Shown: positions 1 to 12,752, counted from the first letter of the stretch. The stretch: DNA of 64,000 bases from Pseudomonas rubra (GCF_028656935.1 NZ_JAMDGZ010000068.1:1-64000), one strand, 5' to 3'. Notes: a model not told the origin generated them from the letters alone. Made by a program: numbers and translations.

Positions 1-46
1 GGGCTTGCCCCGCGATGGGATCAGCGCAATGTCGCATCTGGAACAC

Positions 47-676
47 TCACAACAGCTTGTGCTCCATCGCGTACTTCACCAACTCCGCCAGCGAAGTCAC
101 ATTGAGCTTCTGCATCAGCCGCGCCTTGTGGGTGCTGATGGTCTTGTTGCTCAGCGCCAGTTGCTGGGCAATGTCGTTGACGTTAGCGCCTTGGGCCAGG
201 CGCTCGAACACCGAAAACTCGCGCTCCGACAGCAACGAATGCAAGGGCCGGGCATCGGTCAGACCGACCTCGAAAACCATGCGATCAGCCAGGTCCGGAT
301 CGATGTAGCGCCCGCCACCCGCCACTCGCCGAATGGCGGTCAGCAGCAGGGCGGGATCGCTGTCCTTGGTTGCATAACCGGCAGCGCCTATCTTCAGCGC
401 TCGCGCCGCCATCTGCGCTTCGTCATGCATTGACAGCACCAGGATCGCCGGTGGGTTGTTCAGCGCACGAATCCGCGGGATTGCCTCCAGACCATTGACC
501 CCGGGCATGGAGATATCCAGCAGCACTACCTCGCAGTCGGTATGACGCAAGGTTTCAAGCAATTGCTCGCCGTTGCCGGCCTCTCCCGCCACCTGCATGT
601 CCTTGGCCAAGCCGATCAACTGCTTGATGCCTTCGCGGACAATGGTGTGGTCTTCGGCAACCAGTACTCGAATCAC
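47..676 (-). CDS. agtR: LuxR/NarL-type response regulator (AgtR-like)
   Basis: Cytoplasmic response regulator of 209 aa. An N-terminal receiver domain (about 1-120) carries the acidic pair E8/D9 and the phosphoacceptor D54 in LLDISMPG. A C-terminal LuxR-type helix-turn-helix (about 145-205) contains LSEREFSVFERLAQG and NKTISTHKARLMQKL. The gene lies 9 bases downstream of a membrane sensor kinase on the same strand, so the two form a two-component pair. Position next to the lptD-amgK-murU block matches the P. aeruginosa AgtS/AgtR system, known for sensing GABA, 5-aminovalerate and GlcNAc. That assignment is by remembered synteny and architecture, not alignment. DNA targets cannot be read from the sequence. 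Confidence 0.85.
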   Translation of the reverse strand: MIRVLVAEDHTIVREGIKQLIGLAKDMQVAGEAGNGEQLLETLRHTDCEVVLLDISMPGVNGLEAIPRIRALNNPPAILVLSMHDEAQMAARALKIGAAGYATKDSDPALLLTAIRRVAGGGRYIDPDLADRMVFEVGLTDARPLHSLLSEREFSVFERLAQGANVNDIAQQLALSNKTISTHKARLMQKLNVTSLAELVKYAMEHKLL

Positions 677-685
677 GCAACGCTC

Positions 686-3076
686 CTAATCCAGGGGGAT
701 GGCCACGCTCAGGCTAGTGCCCTCGCCCGGTTCGCTTTCCAAGGTCATGCGGCCGCCCAGCATCAGCACCCGCTCGCGCATGCCGACCAGGCCGAATGAG
801 CTTGGCCGGCTTTGTTCCAGGACAAATCCTGCGCCGTCGTCGATCACCGTCAAGCACAGTGCCTGGGCGTCAAGGCTCAGGCTGATTTGCACAGTATGCG
901 CCTGAGCATGACGCATGACATTGGTCAGCGCCTCCTGCAGGATGCGGAACAGGCCAATGGCCTTGGCATCACTCAAGGGTGGCAGGTTTTCCGGCACATG
1001 CACCAGGCAAGGTATCTGCGTACGTGCTTCGAAGCGTCGCGCTTGCCACTCGATGGCCGAAGCGATTCCAGCATCGAGGATCGGCGGGCGCAAGGCGGTG
1101 GCCACATCACGCACCAGTTGAAAAAGCTGGGCGATCAGACGCTTCATGCTGCCCAGGCGCTCGTTGAGGCCTGGGTCCAGTTCAGCGTAGGCCAGTTCGC
1201 ACATGGACGTTTCCAGCTTCAGTACCGTCAGCATCTGTCCCAGTTCATCGTGCACTTCCCGGGCGATACGGGCTTTTTCCTCTTCGCGAACGCTTTCCAG
1301 GTGCGCCGACAGTTCACGCAACTGCTCCTGAGAGCGGGCCAACTCCAGCTCGACACGTTTGCTCTGGCTGATATCCCAGACCACCCCGTCCCAGACCACC
1401 CGGCCATCCGCCAGGGTACGGGTACTGGCCTTGATATCCGCCCAGCGCTGCTCACCCTTGCGGGTCAGGATGCGCCCTTGCCAGGACCAGTCGCTATCGC
1501 TGGCCAGGGCCAGGTCCTGAACCCGGTGGTAATCGGCGCGGTCCTCCGGGTGCACCAGGTTGCGCAGGCCCATGTCCGGATGCTGCAGCGCCACTGGTGT
1601 GTAACCCACCAGTGCTTCACTGCCCTCACTGATATAGGGGAACTCCAGTTCGCCTTCCGCCGGGTTGCGCTCAAGACGAAACACCAGGCCCGGTACGTTG
1701 CCGGCAATGCCCTTGAGCCGCGCCTCGCTCTCGCGCAGCGCTGCCAGCGCACGCCGACGTTCGGTGACATCGGTGAGAAACACCACCAGGTATTCGGCGT
1801 CGCGAAAACGCAGAAAACTCAGCGACACATCCACCGGCAACAGGCTGCCATCAGTACGCAGGCATTGGGTTTCAAAATGCTGGGGGGCTTCATCGCTGGC
1901 CCGGGCGCGCTTCCACAGATCAAGCCAACGGTCCATGTGCAGGTTCGGCTCGAAGTCGATCAACGGCCGGTCAATCAGCGCCCCGCTGGCATAGCCCAGC
2001 ATGCTTTCGGCCGCGCGGTTGGCATAGCGCACATGGCTGTCCCAATTGACCCAGAGAATACCCACAGTGCTCTGGTCGATGGAAAACTGGCTCAGGCGCA
2101 ACGCTTCTTCACGGGCCTGGCGCTGGGCCAGGGTATCGCGGGTGGCCAACAGGCTGTGTTCGAGCTGATGCAATTGTCGACGCTGCCAGATGACGATGGC
2201 CACGCAACTGAGCAGCAGCGCCGCCAGCAGCAGGCCAAGATTCTGCCAAAAGCCCGGTGACTCGCTCAGGCGCGGGTACTTGGGTTCAAGCCAGCGTTGG
2301 TGCAGTTGTTCAAGGTCCTTGGCTGCAATCGCCTGCAGGCCCCGCTCAAGCACTGCGGCCAGTTGCGGCCAATCGCGACGCGAGCCGACTCTGAGCAACT
2401 GCGGCAGACCGATATCCCCGACCACCACCAGCTCGCTGAACTCACTTTCCCGTGACAGGCGGCTCAATTGCGCCTCATCCACCACGGCAAACCTGGCTTG
2501 CTCACTGAGCACCAACTGCAAGGCCTCACGCTCCTGCGGCACACCTTGCAGGTTGAGGTTCGTGTAAGTGGCTCGCAGATAGTCGGCGACGGTGCTGGGC
2601 ATGCGCACGGCCACCCGGTCGGTGCTGGCCAGCTTTTCCAGGTCCACCGCCACGGCGCCAGAACGCGGCCCGACAATCAGTTGCGGCACCCGCATGTACG
2701 GATCACTGAACAACCACAAGCGCAAACTGGCCGGGGTCTGAGTCAGGCCTGGTGCAAGATCGATTTCTCCGGCCTGAAGCGCGTGCTCCAGTGCTGCCTG
2801 GTCGGGGAAGTTGCGCCAGGTGAGGTCCAGGCCCAACGAACGGCCGAGCCAGTTCATCAACTCGACATTGACCCCGTAAAGCTGTTGCAGGCGCCGATCG
2901 AACTGGGCAAAGGGCGCCTGCAGTACCAGGCCGACCCGCAGGCTGCGATGTTGCTCGAGCCACTGCTGCTGGGCCGGCTCCAGCACAACCTGCGCAGGCG
3001 CGACAGTGGAAGCCGCCCACGCGATCAAGGGCGGGCAAAAACAGCCGATAAGTAATAGGCAGCGCAAAAGCTTCAT
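686..3076 (-). CDS. agtS: Hybrid-input sensor histidine kinase with periplasmic solute-binding domain (AgtS-like)
   Basis: Inner-membrane kinase of about 796 aa. Order of parts: signal peptide (about 1-22), periplasmic SBP_bac_3 amino-acid-binding-like domain (about 45-270), one membrane segment (about 283-303), two PAS domains (about 340-440 and 455-580), a HisKA_3 dimerisation domain with phosphoacceptor His in AREVHDELGQ, and a C-terminal HATPase domain ending in EPGEGTSLSVAIPLD. HisKA_3 is the NarX/UhpB type that pairs with LuxR-type regulators such as its neighbour. I chose ATG at 3076, with GAGAG just upstream, because it begins the signal peptide; GTG 3106 and ATG 3088 are alternatives. 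The solute-binding domain suggests a small ligand; 5-aminovalerate or GABA is inferred from AgtS. Confidence 0.83.
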   Translation of the reverse strand: MKLLRCLLLIGCFCPPLIAWAASTVAPAQVVLEPAQQQWLEQHRSLRVGLVLQAPFAQFDRRLQQLYGVNVELMNWLGRSLGLDLTWRNFPDQAALEHALQAGEIDLAPGLTQTPASLRLWLFSDPYMRVPQLIVGPRSGAVAVDLEKLASTDRVAVRMPSTVADYLRATYTNLNLQGVPQEREALQLVLSEQARFAVVDEAQLSRLSRESEFSELVVVGDIGLPQLLRVGSRRDWPQLAAVLERGLQAIAAKDLEQLHQRWLEPKYPRLSESPGFWQNLGLLLAALLLSCVAIVIWQRRQLHQLEHSLLATRDTLAQRQAREEALRLSQFSIDQSTVGILWVNWDSHVRYANRAAESMLGYASGALIDRPLIDFEPNLHMDRWLDLWKRARASDEAPQHFETQCLRTDGSLLPVDVSLSFLRFRDAEYLVVFLTDVTERRRALAALRESEARLKGIAGNVPGLVFRLERNPAEGELEFPYISEGSEALVGYTPVALQHPDMGLRNLVHPEDRADYHRVQDLALASDSDWSWQGRILTRKGEQRWADIKASTRTLADGRVVWDGVVWDISQSKRVELELARSQEQLRELSAHLESVREEEKARIAREVHDELGQMLTVLKLETSMCELAYAELDPGLNERLGSMKRLIAQLFQLVRDVATALRPPILDAGIASAIEWQARRFEARTQIPCLVHVPENLPPLSDAKAIGLFRILQEALTNVMRHAQAHTVQISLSLDAQALCLTVIDDGAGFVLEQSRPSSFGLVGMRERVLMLGGRMTLESEPGEGTSLSVAIPLD

Positions 3077-3170
3077 CTGCACTCTCATCAAGGGTAGGAC
3101 GGCCACCGAGCATGGCCGTCCCGAGCAAATACTATTAGGCTGCCGGTATTAATCTGGCCTGGATCGATCC

Positions 3171-4175
3171 ATGTTCGCACTTTATCGCACGACGCTGCCG
3201 GCGTTATGCCTGTCATTGATACTACCTTGTACCGTACAAGCGGCCGCTGGCGAAACGCCAGAGCCTGCTGCAGACATTAAACCTGCCGCCGTCGAGCGTC
3301 AGCCTTTGGCCGAACGCAGCCAGGAAGATGCCTTGGCCCTCGAACGCCAAGTCCCTCAAGCCGAACAGCAAACCCTGCAGGCTGGCAGCGACAGTTTCCT
3401 GGCCCTGTGGAAACCGGCCAACACCCCCGACCCTGAAGGCGCCCTGATCATTCTTGCCGGCGCGGGAGAGACTGCCGATTGGCCGAAAACCGTCGGCCCA
3501 CTAAGGCACAAGTTTCCCGATGCAGGATGGCACAGCCTGAGCCTGGCTCAGCCGGACTTGCTCGGCGACAGCCCGCAAGCGCGTGTTGAAGCCGCGCCGG
3601 CACCTGCCAAGAAAGCCGAGCAAGGCGAAAGTGCGCCGGTCAAGGACACCCCGGCCAATGCCAATGCCAGCATCGAGCAGGCCACGACGGCCGAGAACGA
3701 AACAAGCGAGAGCACCGAGCAGGCCAAGGCCCCGGTAGAGGATGACAAGGCCGATGCCGAACGTATCTTCGCCCGCCTCGATACTGCCGTCGCCTATGCC
3801 CAACAACACAATGCCCGCAGCATTGTATTGCTCGGCAACGGCACTGGCGCCTATTGGGCAGCCCGCTACCTGAACGAGCGGCAACCGGCGCAGGTGCAGA
3901 AACTGGTGATGGTCGCAGCCCAGACCCCGGCACGCGCCGAACAAGGCCTGGATAGCCTGGCGCCGAGCCTGAAAGTACCCACTGCGGACTTTTTCTACGC
4001 GGCCCTGCCTCCGGCAAAACGCGCGGCCGAGCAACGCCTGCAGGCCAGCAAGCGTTTGAAGGACGCCAACTACCGCCAGATCAGCCTGACCGCCATGCCA
4101 GGCAACAGCGCAGCGGAACAGGAACAACTGTTCCGCCGCATCCGTGGCTGGCTCAGCCCGCAGCAGCTCGACTAG
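3171..4175 (+). CDS. DUF3530 family exported protein
   Basis: 334-aa protein with a clear signal peptide (about 1-24, ending VQAAAG). It matches the DUF3530 family, predicted alpha/beta-hydrolase-like proteins of unknown function. The first conserved block is around residues 70-130 (GALIILAGAGETADWP). A low-complexity Ala/Glu/Lys/Thr linker spans about 145-190. A second block follows with SIVLLGNGTGAYWAARYL, where a nucleophile elbow would be expected but no GxSxG is present. The 3' end touches the convergent J-domain gene, the stop codons sharing bases at 4172-4175. It is divergent from the sensor kinase gene. No function is claimed beyond family membership. Confidence 0.75.
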   Translation: MFALYRTTLPALCLSLILPCTVQAAAGETPEPAADIKPAAVERQPLAERSQEDALALERQVPQAEQQTLQAGSDSFLALWKPANTPDPEGALIILAGAGETADWPKTVGPLRHKFPDAGWHSLSLAQPDLLGDSPQARVEAAPAPAKKAEQGESAPVKDTPANANASIEQATTAENETSESTEQAKAPVEDDKADAERIFARLDTAVAYAQQHNARSIVLLGNGTGAYWAARYLNERQPAQVQKLVMVAAQTPARAEQGLDSLAPSLKVPTADFFYAALPPAKRAAEQRLQASKRLKDANYRQISLTAMPGNSAAEQEQLFRRIRGWLSPQQLD

Positions 4176-4936
4176 AAGCCGCGGCGCTTGCGTATGACAG
4201 CGTAGGCCTGATGCAGCTCGCGGGTACGTTCTGTTGCCTCGCGAACCTGCGCCGGGCTTGCGCCATTGCCCACCAGCTTGTCCGGGTGGTGGCGGCTGAG
4301 CAACCGTCGATAGGCTTGCTTGACCTGCCCGGCTTCGGTATCTGCATCAACCCCGAGCATGCGCAAGGCCTGTGGATAACCCAGAGAGCCGTCGGTGAGT
4401 GCCGCCTTTTGCGGTTCATAGTCCAGAGCCAGTGCCTTAACCTTGGCCGACGACCACCCCAGAGCCTGGCCCCACGCCAGTAGCAACTCACGCTCGTGTC
4501 GACCGGCCTGGCCATCGGCCCAGACCATGCGCCAACAGGCACGCAAAATGCCTTCGGCGGCATGGGGCTGTTGCTTCAGGCGGCGCAGGTGCGCCCCCAA
4601 ACGTTCCTTGCCACGCTTGCCTCGATTGAAGGCGGCAATGGCCCGGCGCCTGGCCGGTTCGCTCATTTCCAGACGTTGCATTTCCACTCGCGCTTGCTGG
4701 ATATGGCCTTCGCCCACCCGCCCGTCGCTCTTGGCCAGGCGCCCGAGCAATACAAACAGTACCTCGTCGTCGCGCATAACCGGCCGCCCGCCCAAGCGCT
4801 CGCGCAAGTGCGCCCAACTGTGCAACTGCAAACGGCGGTCCATCGCCTGACCCAGCAACGCCCCCAGCAAAGCCCCTGGAATACTGGCGATGGCAAAGCC
4901 TGCCCCGGCACCTATCACTGTGCTCGGCCACAACAT
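4172..4936 (-). CDS. DjlA-like membrane co-chaperone (TerB plus J domain)
   Basis: 254-aa protein. An N-terminal hydrophobic Gly/Ala-rich segment (about 5-32) is followed by a TerB-like helical domain (about 50-165, with DEVLFVLLGRLAKSDGRV) and a C-terminal J domain (about 188-254) with the diagnostic HPD in RHHPDK. This is the layout of DjlA, a membrane-anchored DnaK co-chaperone. ATG 4936 follows the murU stop at 4938-4940 by one base, indicating translational coupling; a longer frame to 5026 lies wholly inside murU and is disfavoured. It forms a transcription unit with murU and amgK. Function in cell-envelope stress is inferred from the family. Confidence 0.82.
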   Translation of the reverse strand: MLWPSTVIGAGAGFAIASIPGALLGALLGQAMDRRLQLHSWAHLRERLGGRPVMRDDEVLFVLLGRLAKSDGRVGEGHIQQARVEMQRLEMSEPARRRAIAAFNRGKRGKERLGAHLRRLKQQPHAAEGILRACWRMVWADGQAGRHERELLLAWGQALGWSSAKVKALALDYEPQKAALTDGSLGYPQALRMLGVDADTEAGQVKQAYRRLLSRHHPDKLVGNGASPAQVREATERTRELHQAYAVIRKRRGF

Positions 4937-4937
4937 G

Positions 4938-6631
<1,694 letters not shown>

Positions 6632-6761
6632 TACAAGGGTCTCCGACGGCCCTAGCCGTCAAGCGGGTCATGCTTTATTATCCAGCATCTTTTTCAGACC
6701 ATCGAGAGGCGTGCGGCCCCACACGCGGGCAGATGGCACGCAGGAAGCCCGGACTAATAAG

Positions 6762-9560
6762 ATGGCATTGAAATCCCCCGCGTTTCGTAAAAAATTCCCG
6801 TTGCTGGTCACCGGCGGTTTGCTGGCGATGCAACCTCTGGCCACCCCATACGTGGTTGCCGCTGAGCAGTTCGACTGCCAAGTGTCTGCTGCCGGAGGCT
6901 GGGACTGCAAGCCCAAAACCCCTGCCGCCGCATTGCCGCCGCGCCCGGTGCACGTCGGTGCTGCCGCCAGTTCGTCCGGCGAAACGCCAACCGGCTCCGC
7001 CGAAGTCGCCCAGGAACAGGCTCAAGGTCCTGTGCTGGTCACCGAAGCCGAAGGTCGTGTGTTGAAATCGCGCAGCCCCGATGCCAGCCACCTGGACTGG
7101 GTGCCGCGTGATCAGCTCACCCCGGCCCAGCTCGCCGAAACCGGGCCATATTGCGCCGGTGCCTACATCGAGCCGACCCGTCCGGGCATGACCGATACCA
7201 CGCCCAAAGACGAATCGCCGACCTTCATCGGTGCCAAGGTCTCGCGCTACCAGCAGGAGCAGCAGATTGCCACCCTCGCCGGTGACGTGGTCATGCGCCA
7301 GGGCAGCATGCAGGTCGAAGCCGACGAGGCCAATCTGTATCAGGCCGAGAACCGTGGCGAGTTGAGCGGCAACGTGAAGATTCGCGACAACGGCTCGCTG
7401 GTCGTGGGCGACCATGCCGACATCCAGCTCGACACCGGTGAAGCCAAGGTCGACAACGCCGAATACGTGATGCACAAATCGCGCATCCGCGGCAGCGCCC
7501 TTTACGCCAAGCGTGCTGAGAACGCCATCATCCGCCTCAAGGATGGTACCTACACCACCTGTGAGCCGAACAGCAACGCCTGGCAGCTCAAAGGCAACAA
7601 CATTACCCTGAACCCGGCCACCGGGTTCGGTACCGCGACCAACGTCACCCTGCGGGTCAAGGATGTGCCGGTGTTCTACACACCGTATATCTACTTCCCG
7701 ATCGATGACCGTCGCCAGTCCGGCTTCCTGCCGCCGTCGTTCAGCACCAGCAGCGATACCGGCTTCATGCTGGTCACGCCGTACTACTTCAACCTGGCGC
7801 CGAACTACGACGCCACCTTGTACCCACGCTACATGGCCAAGCGCGGCATGTTGATGGAAGGCGAGTTCCGCTACCTGACCAAGTCCAGCGAAGGGCAGTT
7901 TGGTGGTGCTTACCTGAACGACAAGGACGATGACCGTAAGCTGCAGACGGACTACAAAGATCAGCGCTGGATGGTCAACTGGCAGCACAAGGGTGGCCTG
8001 GATGAGCGCCTGATGACTGAAGTCGATTACACCGACATCAGCGATCCGTTCTACTTCCAGGATCTGGAGTCGGATCAGATTGGTGTTGAAAGCCGTGATT
8101 TCATCAACCAGCAGGGTAAGCTCACTTGGCGCGGCGACGACTACACGGCTGGACTGAATGTTCAATCATTTGAGCTGGCGACCATTTCCCAGATTACACC
8201 GTATGATCGCTTGCCGCAGATCACCTTTAGCGGCCTATTGCCATACCATCCGGGTGGCCTGAATTTTTCTTACGCAACCGAAGCAGTCAGGTTTGATCGA
8301 GACCTAGACAGTGGGTTTGTAAAGAATAAAGACGGCGAACTGGACACAAGCGTCAATGCGTCTGGGCGGAGCATCGACTACAACGTCGCCGGCCTCGCAC
8401 GCGCGAATGGCACCCGGCTGCATGTCGAGCCCTCCGTGAGCCTACCTATGACTTGGAGCTATGCGTTCCTCGTCCCGTCCGTCAAGTACGCTTACACGAA
8501 CTACGACCTCGACCTCGATCAACGTGGCAAGAATACTTTGCTTGCTGATGAGACGTTCCGAAGTTCACAAAACCGCGACGTGCCGATTTTCAGCGTCGAT
8601 AGCGGCCTGTACTTTGATCGTAGTACCCAATGGTTTGGCAAGAACTACAAGCAGACGCTGGAACCACGCTTGTATTACTTGAACGTGCCTTATAAAGATC
8701 AGACTGATATTCCGATCTTTGATACCAGCGAGTCTCTGTTCAATTACGCCTCGTTGTTCCGCGACAACCGCTTCAGCGGCAATGATCGCATCGGTGATGA
8801 GAATAAGTTGTCTCTCGGCGTAACCAACCGCTGGATCGAAGAGAATGGCTTCGAACGCCAACGCTTCAGTATTGGTCAAGCCTATTACTTTAAGGACCGT
8901 AAGGTTCAACTGCCTGGTATCGCTTACAAGGACCGCCAGGACGCACAGTCGGATGTGTCCCCGTACGCTCTCGAGTACGAGTACCGCTTCAACCGCGACT
9001 GGCGCTTCAACTCCGACTTCAACTGGGATCCGGACAGCCGCAGCACCCGTTCGGGCAGCGCCATGTTCCACTACCAGCCTGAAGACAACGTCAACAAGGT
9101 GGTCAACCTCGGTTACCGCTACCGCAATGACATGGTCACCTACAACACCACCACCGGCCGCTGGCAAGTGGGTGGCGGGGACTATGGCAAGCCGGGCGAC
9201 GATAACTATGTGAAGGACTACTACAAAATCCAACAACATGACTTCTCGGTCATGTGGCCGATCGTTCCACAGTGGACCGCGATTGCACGCTGGCAGCACG
9301 ACTACAACCGCAACCGTACCCTGGAAGCCTTCGGTGGTTTCGAATATGACAACTGCTGCTGGAAGCTACGTCTGATCAACCGTTACTGGATTGATTACGA
9401 CGACTTTAGCCAGGCAACTCCACAAAACGAAAAAGGCGACCACGGCGTCTTCCTGCAGATTGTGCTGAAAGGCCTCGGCGGCGTAGTGGGCAATAAGGTC
9501 GAGTCTTTCCTCGACAAGGGCATTCAAGGTTATCGTACTCGTGAAGACCAAGCTTACTGA
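6762..9560 (+). CDS. lptD: LPS-assembly protein LptD
   Basis: 932-aa outer-membrane protein that, with LptE, inserts LPS into the outer leaflet. Signal peptide about 1-33. The periplasmic LptA/OstA-like domain lies around 165-300 and the C-terminal beta-barrel from about 310 on. The adjacent cysteine pair in DNCCWKL near the C-terminus corresponds to the disulfide-forming pair of E. coli LptD; N-terminal cysteines (FDC, WDC) could be partners. ATG 6762 starts MALKSPAF; an upstream in-frame start at 6711 lacks a signal peptide. The 3' end overlaps surA by 20 bases. Codon use in the middle (about 8150-8900) is less GC-rich than in the flanks, with rare codons, suggesting a recombined barrel/loop segment. 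Confidence 0.95.
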   Translation: MALKSPAFRKKFPLLVTGGLLAMQPLATPYVVAAEQFDCQVSAAGGWDCKPKTPAAALPPRPVHVGAAASSSGETPTGSAEVAQEQAQGPVLVTEAEGRVLKSRSPDASHLDWVPRDQLTPAQLAETGPYCAGAYIEPTRPGMTDTTPKDESPTFIGAKVSRYQQEQQIATLAGDVVMRQGSMQVEADEANLYQAENRGELSGNVKIRDNGSLVVGDHADIQLDTGEAKVDNAEYVMHKSRIRGSALYAKRAENAIIRLKDGTYTTCEPNSNAWQLKGNNITLNPATGFGTATNVTLRVKDVPVFYTPYIYFPIDDRRQSGFLPPSFSTSSDTGFMLVTPYYFNLAPNYDATLYPRYMAKRGMLMEGEFRYLTKSSEGQFGGAYLNDKDDDRKLQTDYKDQRWMVNWQHKGGLDERLMTEVDYTDISDPFYFQDLESDQIGVESRDFINQQGKLTWRGDDYTAGLNVQSFELATISQITPYDRLPQITFSGLLPYHPGGLNFSYATEAVRFDRDLDSGFVKNKDGELDTSVNASGRSIDYNVAGLARANGTRLHVEPSVSLPMTWSYAFLVPSVKYAYTNYDLDLDQRGKNTLLADETFRSSQNRDVPIFSVDSGLYFDRSTQWFGKNYKQTLEPRLYYLNVPYKDQTDIPIFDTSESLFNYASLFRDNRFSGNDRIGDENKLSLGVTNRWIEENGFERQRFSIGQAYYFKDRKVQLPGIAYKDRQDAQSDVSPYALEYEYRFNRDWRFNSDFNWDPDSRSTRSGSAMFHYQPEDNVNKVVNLGYRYRNDMVTYNTTTGRWQVGGGDYGKPGDDNYVKDYYKIQQHDFSVMWPIVPQWTAIARWQHDYNRNRTLEAFGGFEYDNCCWKLRLINRYWIDYDDFSQATPQNEKGDHGVFLQIVLKGLGGVVGNKVESFLDKGIQGYRTREDQAY

Positions 9561-10860
9561 TTGTCTGCGCCCGCTGTTGCTGGGCGCAGTATTGCTGGGC
9601 GGCGCGGCGCATGCCGCCCCGCAACCTCTGGACAGCGTTGTGGCCATCGTCGATAACGACGTGGTGATGAAAAGCCAGCTGGACAGCCGCGTGCGTGAAG
9701 TCCAGCAGACCATCGCCAAGCGTGGTGGCGGCGCGCCGCCCGCCGGCGCGCTGGAGCAACAGGTGCTCGAGCGCCTGATCGTCGAAAACCTGCAACTGCA
9801 GATCGGCGACCGCTCAGGCATCCGCATCACTGACGAAGAGCTGAACCAGGCCATCGGCACCATTGCCCAGCGCAATGGCATGAGCCTGGAGCAGTTCCGC
9901 GCGGCCCTGGCACGTGACGGCCTGTCGTATGACGATGCCCGCGAGCAGGTGCGTCGCGAGATGATCATCAGCCGCGTGCGTCAGCGCCGAGTCGCCGAAC
10001 GCATCCAGGTTTCGGAGCAGGAAGTGAAGAACTTCCTTGCCTCGGAGCAGGGCCAGATGCAATTGTCGGAAGAATGGCGACTGGCCAATATTCTGATCCC
10101 GACCCCGGAGAGCGCCAACTCGACGCAGATCCAGGCGGCGGCCCAGAAAGCCGGCGAGGTGTACTCGAAACTGAGGAGCGGCGCTGACTTCGCTCGGATG
10201 GCAATCGAAAACTCCGCCAGCGAAAACGCCCTGGAAGGCGGCGAAATGGGCTGGCGCAAAGCCGGTCAGCTGCCACCTGACTTCGCCAGGATGCTCAGCA
10301 GCCTGAGCGTCGGCGAGATTACTCAACCGCTGCGTATTCCTACCGGTTTCATCATCATCAAGATGCAGGAAAAGCGCGGTGGTAGCGAAGCGATGATGCG
10401 CGACGAAGTACATGTGCGCCACATCCTGATCAAGCCGAGCGAAATCCGTAGCGAAGCGGCGACCAAGGAACTGGCCCAACGGCTCTACGACCGCATCCAG
10501 AATGGCGAAGACTTCGCTGAACTGGCGAAGAGTTTCTCCGAGGATCCAGGTTCAGCCCTCAATGGTGGCGATTTGAACTGGGTCGATCCAAGCGCCCTGG
10601 TACCCGAATTCCGCGAGCAGATGGCCAACGCCCAACAAGGTGTGGTGACCAAGCCATTCCAAACTCAGTACGGCTGGCACGTCCTAGAAGTGATGGGCCG
10701 TCGCGCCACCGACAGCACCGAACAAGCCCGCGAGCAACAAGCGATGAACGTGCTGCGTAACCGCAAGTACGACGAAGAGCTGCAGACCTGGCTGCGTCAG
10801 ATCCGTGACGAAGCTTATGTCGAAATCAAACTTCCTGGCGTCGATCAGGCCGCGCAGTGA
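9541..10860 (+). CDS. surA: Periplasmic chaperone/peptidyl-prolyl isomerase SurA
   Basis: 439-aa periplasmic chaperone for outer-membrane proteins including LptD. GTG start at 9541 lies inside the end of lptD (20-base overlap). A signal peptide ends near AHAAPQ (about residue 26). A SurA N-terminal domain with [17 protein letters not shown] is followed by two parvulin rotamase domains (about 175-275 and 290-390; the second contains VRHILIK and [14 protein letters not shown]) and a C-terminal helix. Order lptD-surA-pdxA-rsmA-apaG-apaH is the conserved gammaproteobacterial arrangement. Confidence 0.95.
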   Translation: MKTKLTDCLRPLLLGAVLLGGAAHAAPQPLDSVVAIVDNDVVMKSQLDSRVREVQQTIAKRGGGAPPAGALEQQVLERLIVENLQLQIGDRSGIRITDEELNQAIGTIAQRNGMSLEQFRAALARDGLSYDDAREQVRREMIISRVRQRRVAERIQVSEQEVKNFLASEQGQMQLSEEWRLANILIPTPESANSTQIQAAAQKAGEVYSKLRSGADFARMAIENSASENALEGGEMGWRKAGQLPPDFARMLSSLSVGEITQPLRIPTGFIIIKMQEKRGGSEAMMRDEVHVRHILIKPSEIRSEAATKELAQRLYDRIQNGEDFAELAKSFSEDPGSALNGGDLNWVDPSALVPEFREQMANAQQGVVTKPFQTQYGWHVLEVMGRRATDSTEQAREQQAMNVLRNRKYDEELQTWLRQIRDEAYVEIKLPGVDQAAQ

Positions 10861-11846
10861 AACCTCAGCGCTTCGCCCTCACACCCGGCGAGCCAGCCGG
10901 CATAGGTCCCGACCTGTGCCTGCTGCTCGCCGCGCAAGCCCAGCCGCACCCCCTGATTGCCATTACCAGCCGTGACCTGCTCGCCGAGCGGGCCACGCAG
11001 CTGGGCGTGGCAGTCACGCTGCTACCCGTCAGTCTCGACGCGCTCCCCGACCAGCCTGCACCAGCAGGCAGCTTGTACGTCTGGGATACGCCGCTGCACA
11101 AACCGGTGGTAGCGGGTCAGCTGGACAAGGCCAACGCCGCGTTCGTGCTGGACACCCTGACCCGTGCCGGGCAAGGCTGCCTGGACGGGCATTTCGCCGG
11201 AATGATTACCGCCCCAGTGCACAAGGGCGTGATCAACGAAAGCGGCATCGCCTTCTCTGGCCATACCGAGTTCCTCGCCGACCTGACCAGCACCGCGCAA
11301 GTGGTGATGATGCTCGCGACCCGCGGCCTGCGCGTGGCCCTGGTGACCACTCACCTGCCCCTGCGCGAGGTTGCCGACGCCATCACCAGCGAGCGCCTGG
11401 AGCGTGTCACGCGGATCCTGCATGCCGACCTGCAACACAAGTTCGGTATTGCCAACCCGCGCATCCTGGTCTGCGGCCTCAACCCGCATGCCGGCGAAGG
11501 TGGCCATCTGGGCTTTGAAGAAATAGACACTATCGAACCAACATTGGCGCGCTTGCGCCGCGAAGGCATGGACCTTCGCGGCCCGTTGCCCGCCGACACC
11601 CTGTTTACCCCCAAATATCTGGAGCACTGCGATGCAGTGCTGGCGATGTACCACGACCAGGGCTTGCCCGTGCTCAAGTACAAAGGCTTCGGCGCTGCGG
11701 TCAACGTGACCCTGGGCCTGCCGATCATCCGCACTTCGGTCGACCACGGCACCGCCCTGGACCTGGCCGGCAGCGGCAAGATCGACACCGGCAGCCTGCA
11801 AGTCGCCCTGGAAACCGCCTACCAGATGGCCGAGACCCGAAAATGA
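10857..11846 (+). CDS. pdxA: 4-hydroxythreonine-4-phosphate dehydrogenase PdxA
   Basis: 329-aa enzyme of pyridoxal phosphate biosynthesis. It oxidises 4-phosphohydroxy-L-threonine with NAD to feed PdxJ. N-terminal [12 protein letters not shown] and the metal-site segments [10 protein letters not shown] and [15 protein letters not shown] are characteristic. GTG start at 10857 overlaps the surA stop (GTGA). The stop overlaps the rsmA start (ATGA at 11843), so translation of the three genes is likely coupled. Confidence 0.94.
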   Translation: MKPQRFALTPGEPAGIGPDLCLLLAAQAQPHPLIAITSRDLLAERATQLGVAVTLLPVSLDALPDQPAPAGSLYVWDTPLHKPVVAGQLDKANAAFVLDTLTRAGQGCLDGHFAGMITAPVHKGVINESGIAFSGHTEFLADLTSTAQVVMMLATRGLRVALVTTHLPLREVADAITSERLERVTRILHADLQHKFGIANPRILVCGLNPHAGEGGHLGFEEIDTIEPTLARLRREGMDLRGPLPADTLFTPKYLEHCDAVLAMYHDQGLPVLKYKGFGAAVNVTLGLPIIRTSVDHGTALDLAGSGKIDTGSLQVALETAYQMAETRK

Positions 11847-12649
11847 CCGAGCAATACCAACACAAGGCGCGCAAGCGCTTTGGCCAAAACTTCCTGCACG
11901 ACGCCGGGGTCATCGACCGCATCCTGCGCTCGATCCACGCCAAGGCCGGCGAACGCATGCTGGAGATCGGCCCAGGCCAAGGCGCCCTGACGTCCGGCCT
12001 GCTGGCCAGCGGCGCACAGCTGGACGTGGTCGAGCTGGACAAGGACCTGGTACCGATCCTCAACCAGCAGTTCGCTGGCCGCGACAACTTCCGCCTGCAC
12101 CAAGGCGATGCACTGAAGTTCGACTTCAACACCCTCGGCGCAGCACCCAACAGCCTGCGCGTGGTCGGCAACCTGCCGTACAACATCTCCACCCCGCTGA
12201 TCTTCCACCTGCTGGCCAATGCCGAGCTGATCCGCGACATGCACTTCATGCTGCAGAAGGAAGTGGTCGAGCGCTTGGCCGCAGGCCCGGGCGGTGGTGA
12301 CTGGGGCCGTCTGTCGATCATGGTGCAGTACCATTGCCGGGTGGAACACCTGTTCAACGTTGGCCCAGGCGCGTTCAACCCGCCGCCCAAGGTCGATTCG
12401 GCAATCGTACGTCTGGTCCCGCACCAGACCCTGCCGTTCCCGGCCAAGGACCATCGCCTGCTGGAACGCGTCGTTCGCGAAGCCTTCAACCAGCGTCGCA
12501 AGACCCTGCGCAACACCCTCAAGGCCCTGCTCAGCAGCGAAGCCATCGAAGCCGCCGGCGTCGATGGCAGCCTGCGCCCGGAGCAACTGGACCTCGCCGC
12601 GTTCGTGCGCCTGGCCGACAAGCTGGCCGAGCAACAGGGCGCAGCGTAA
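11843..12649 (+). CDS. rsmA: 16S rRNA dimethyladenosine transferase RsmA (KsgA)
   Basis: 268-aa SAM-dependent methyltransferase that dimethylates two adjacent adenines in the 3'-terminal helix of 16S rRNA during small-subunit maturation. [15 protein letters not shown] at the N-terminus, SAM motif [11 protein letters not shown] and catalytic NLPYNIST are all canonical. Start ATG 11843 overlaps pdxA by 4 bases. A perfect 12-bp-arm hairpin follows at 12660-12685. The symbol ksgA is a synonym; it should not be confused with the Csr-family RsmA of Pseudomonas. Confidence 0.95.
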   Translation: MTEQYQHKARKRFGQNFLHDAGVIDRILRSIHAKAGERMLEIGPGQGALTSGLLASGAQLDVVELDKDLVPILNQQFAGRDNFRLHQGDALKFDFNTLGAAPNSLRVVGNLPYNISTPLIFHLLANAELIRDMHFMLQKEVVERLAAGPGGGDWGRLSIMVQYHCRVEHLFNVGPGAFNPPPKVDSAIVRLVPHQTLPFPAKDHRLLERVVREAFNQRRKTLRNTLKALLSSEAIEAAGVDGSLRPEQLDLAAFVRLADKLAEQQGAA

Positions 12650-12659
12650 GCCTGCCCAA

Positions 12660-12685
12660 GGCCAGTCATGCCCGCATGACTGGCC
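12660..12685 (+). terminator. Strong hairpin between rsmA and apaG
   Basis: Two perfectly complementary 12-base arms (GGCCAGTCATGC and its complement) are separated by 2 bases, just after the rsmA stop. There is no U tract, so it may be a processing or attenuation structure rather than a classic Rho-independent terminator. Confidence 0.5.
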
Positions 12686-12752
12686 TGCCACCCCGCTGAT
12701 AGCCTAGACTGACGCCATCGCCGTATCCGCGTCTGTTGCCAAGGCCCCTTGC

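Noticed and set aside
812-2260. Long plus-strand frame opposite the sensor kinase
   Set aside because: It mirrors high-GC codon bias of the kinase on the minus strand and has no start signal or domain.
6678-8165. Long minus-strand frame opposite lptD
   Set aside because: Antisense shadow of a GC-rich gene; composition typical of such shadows.
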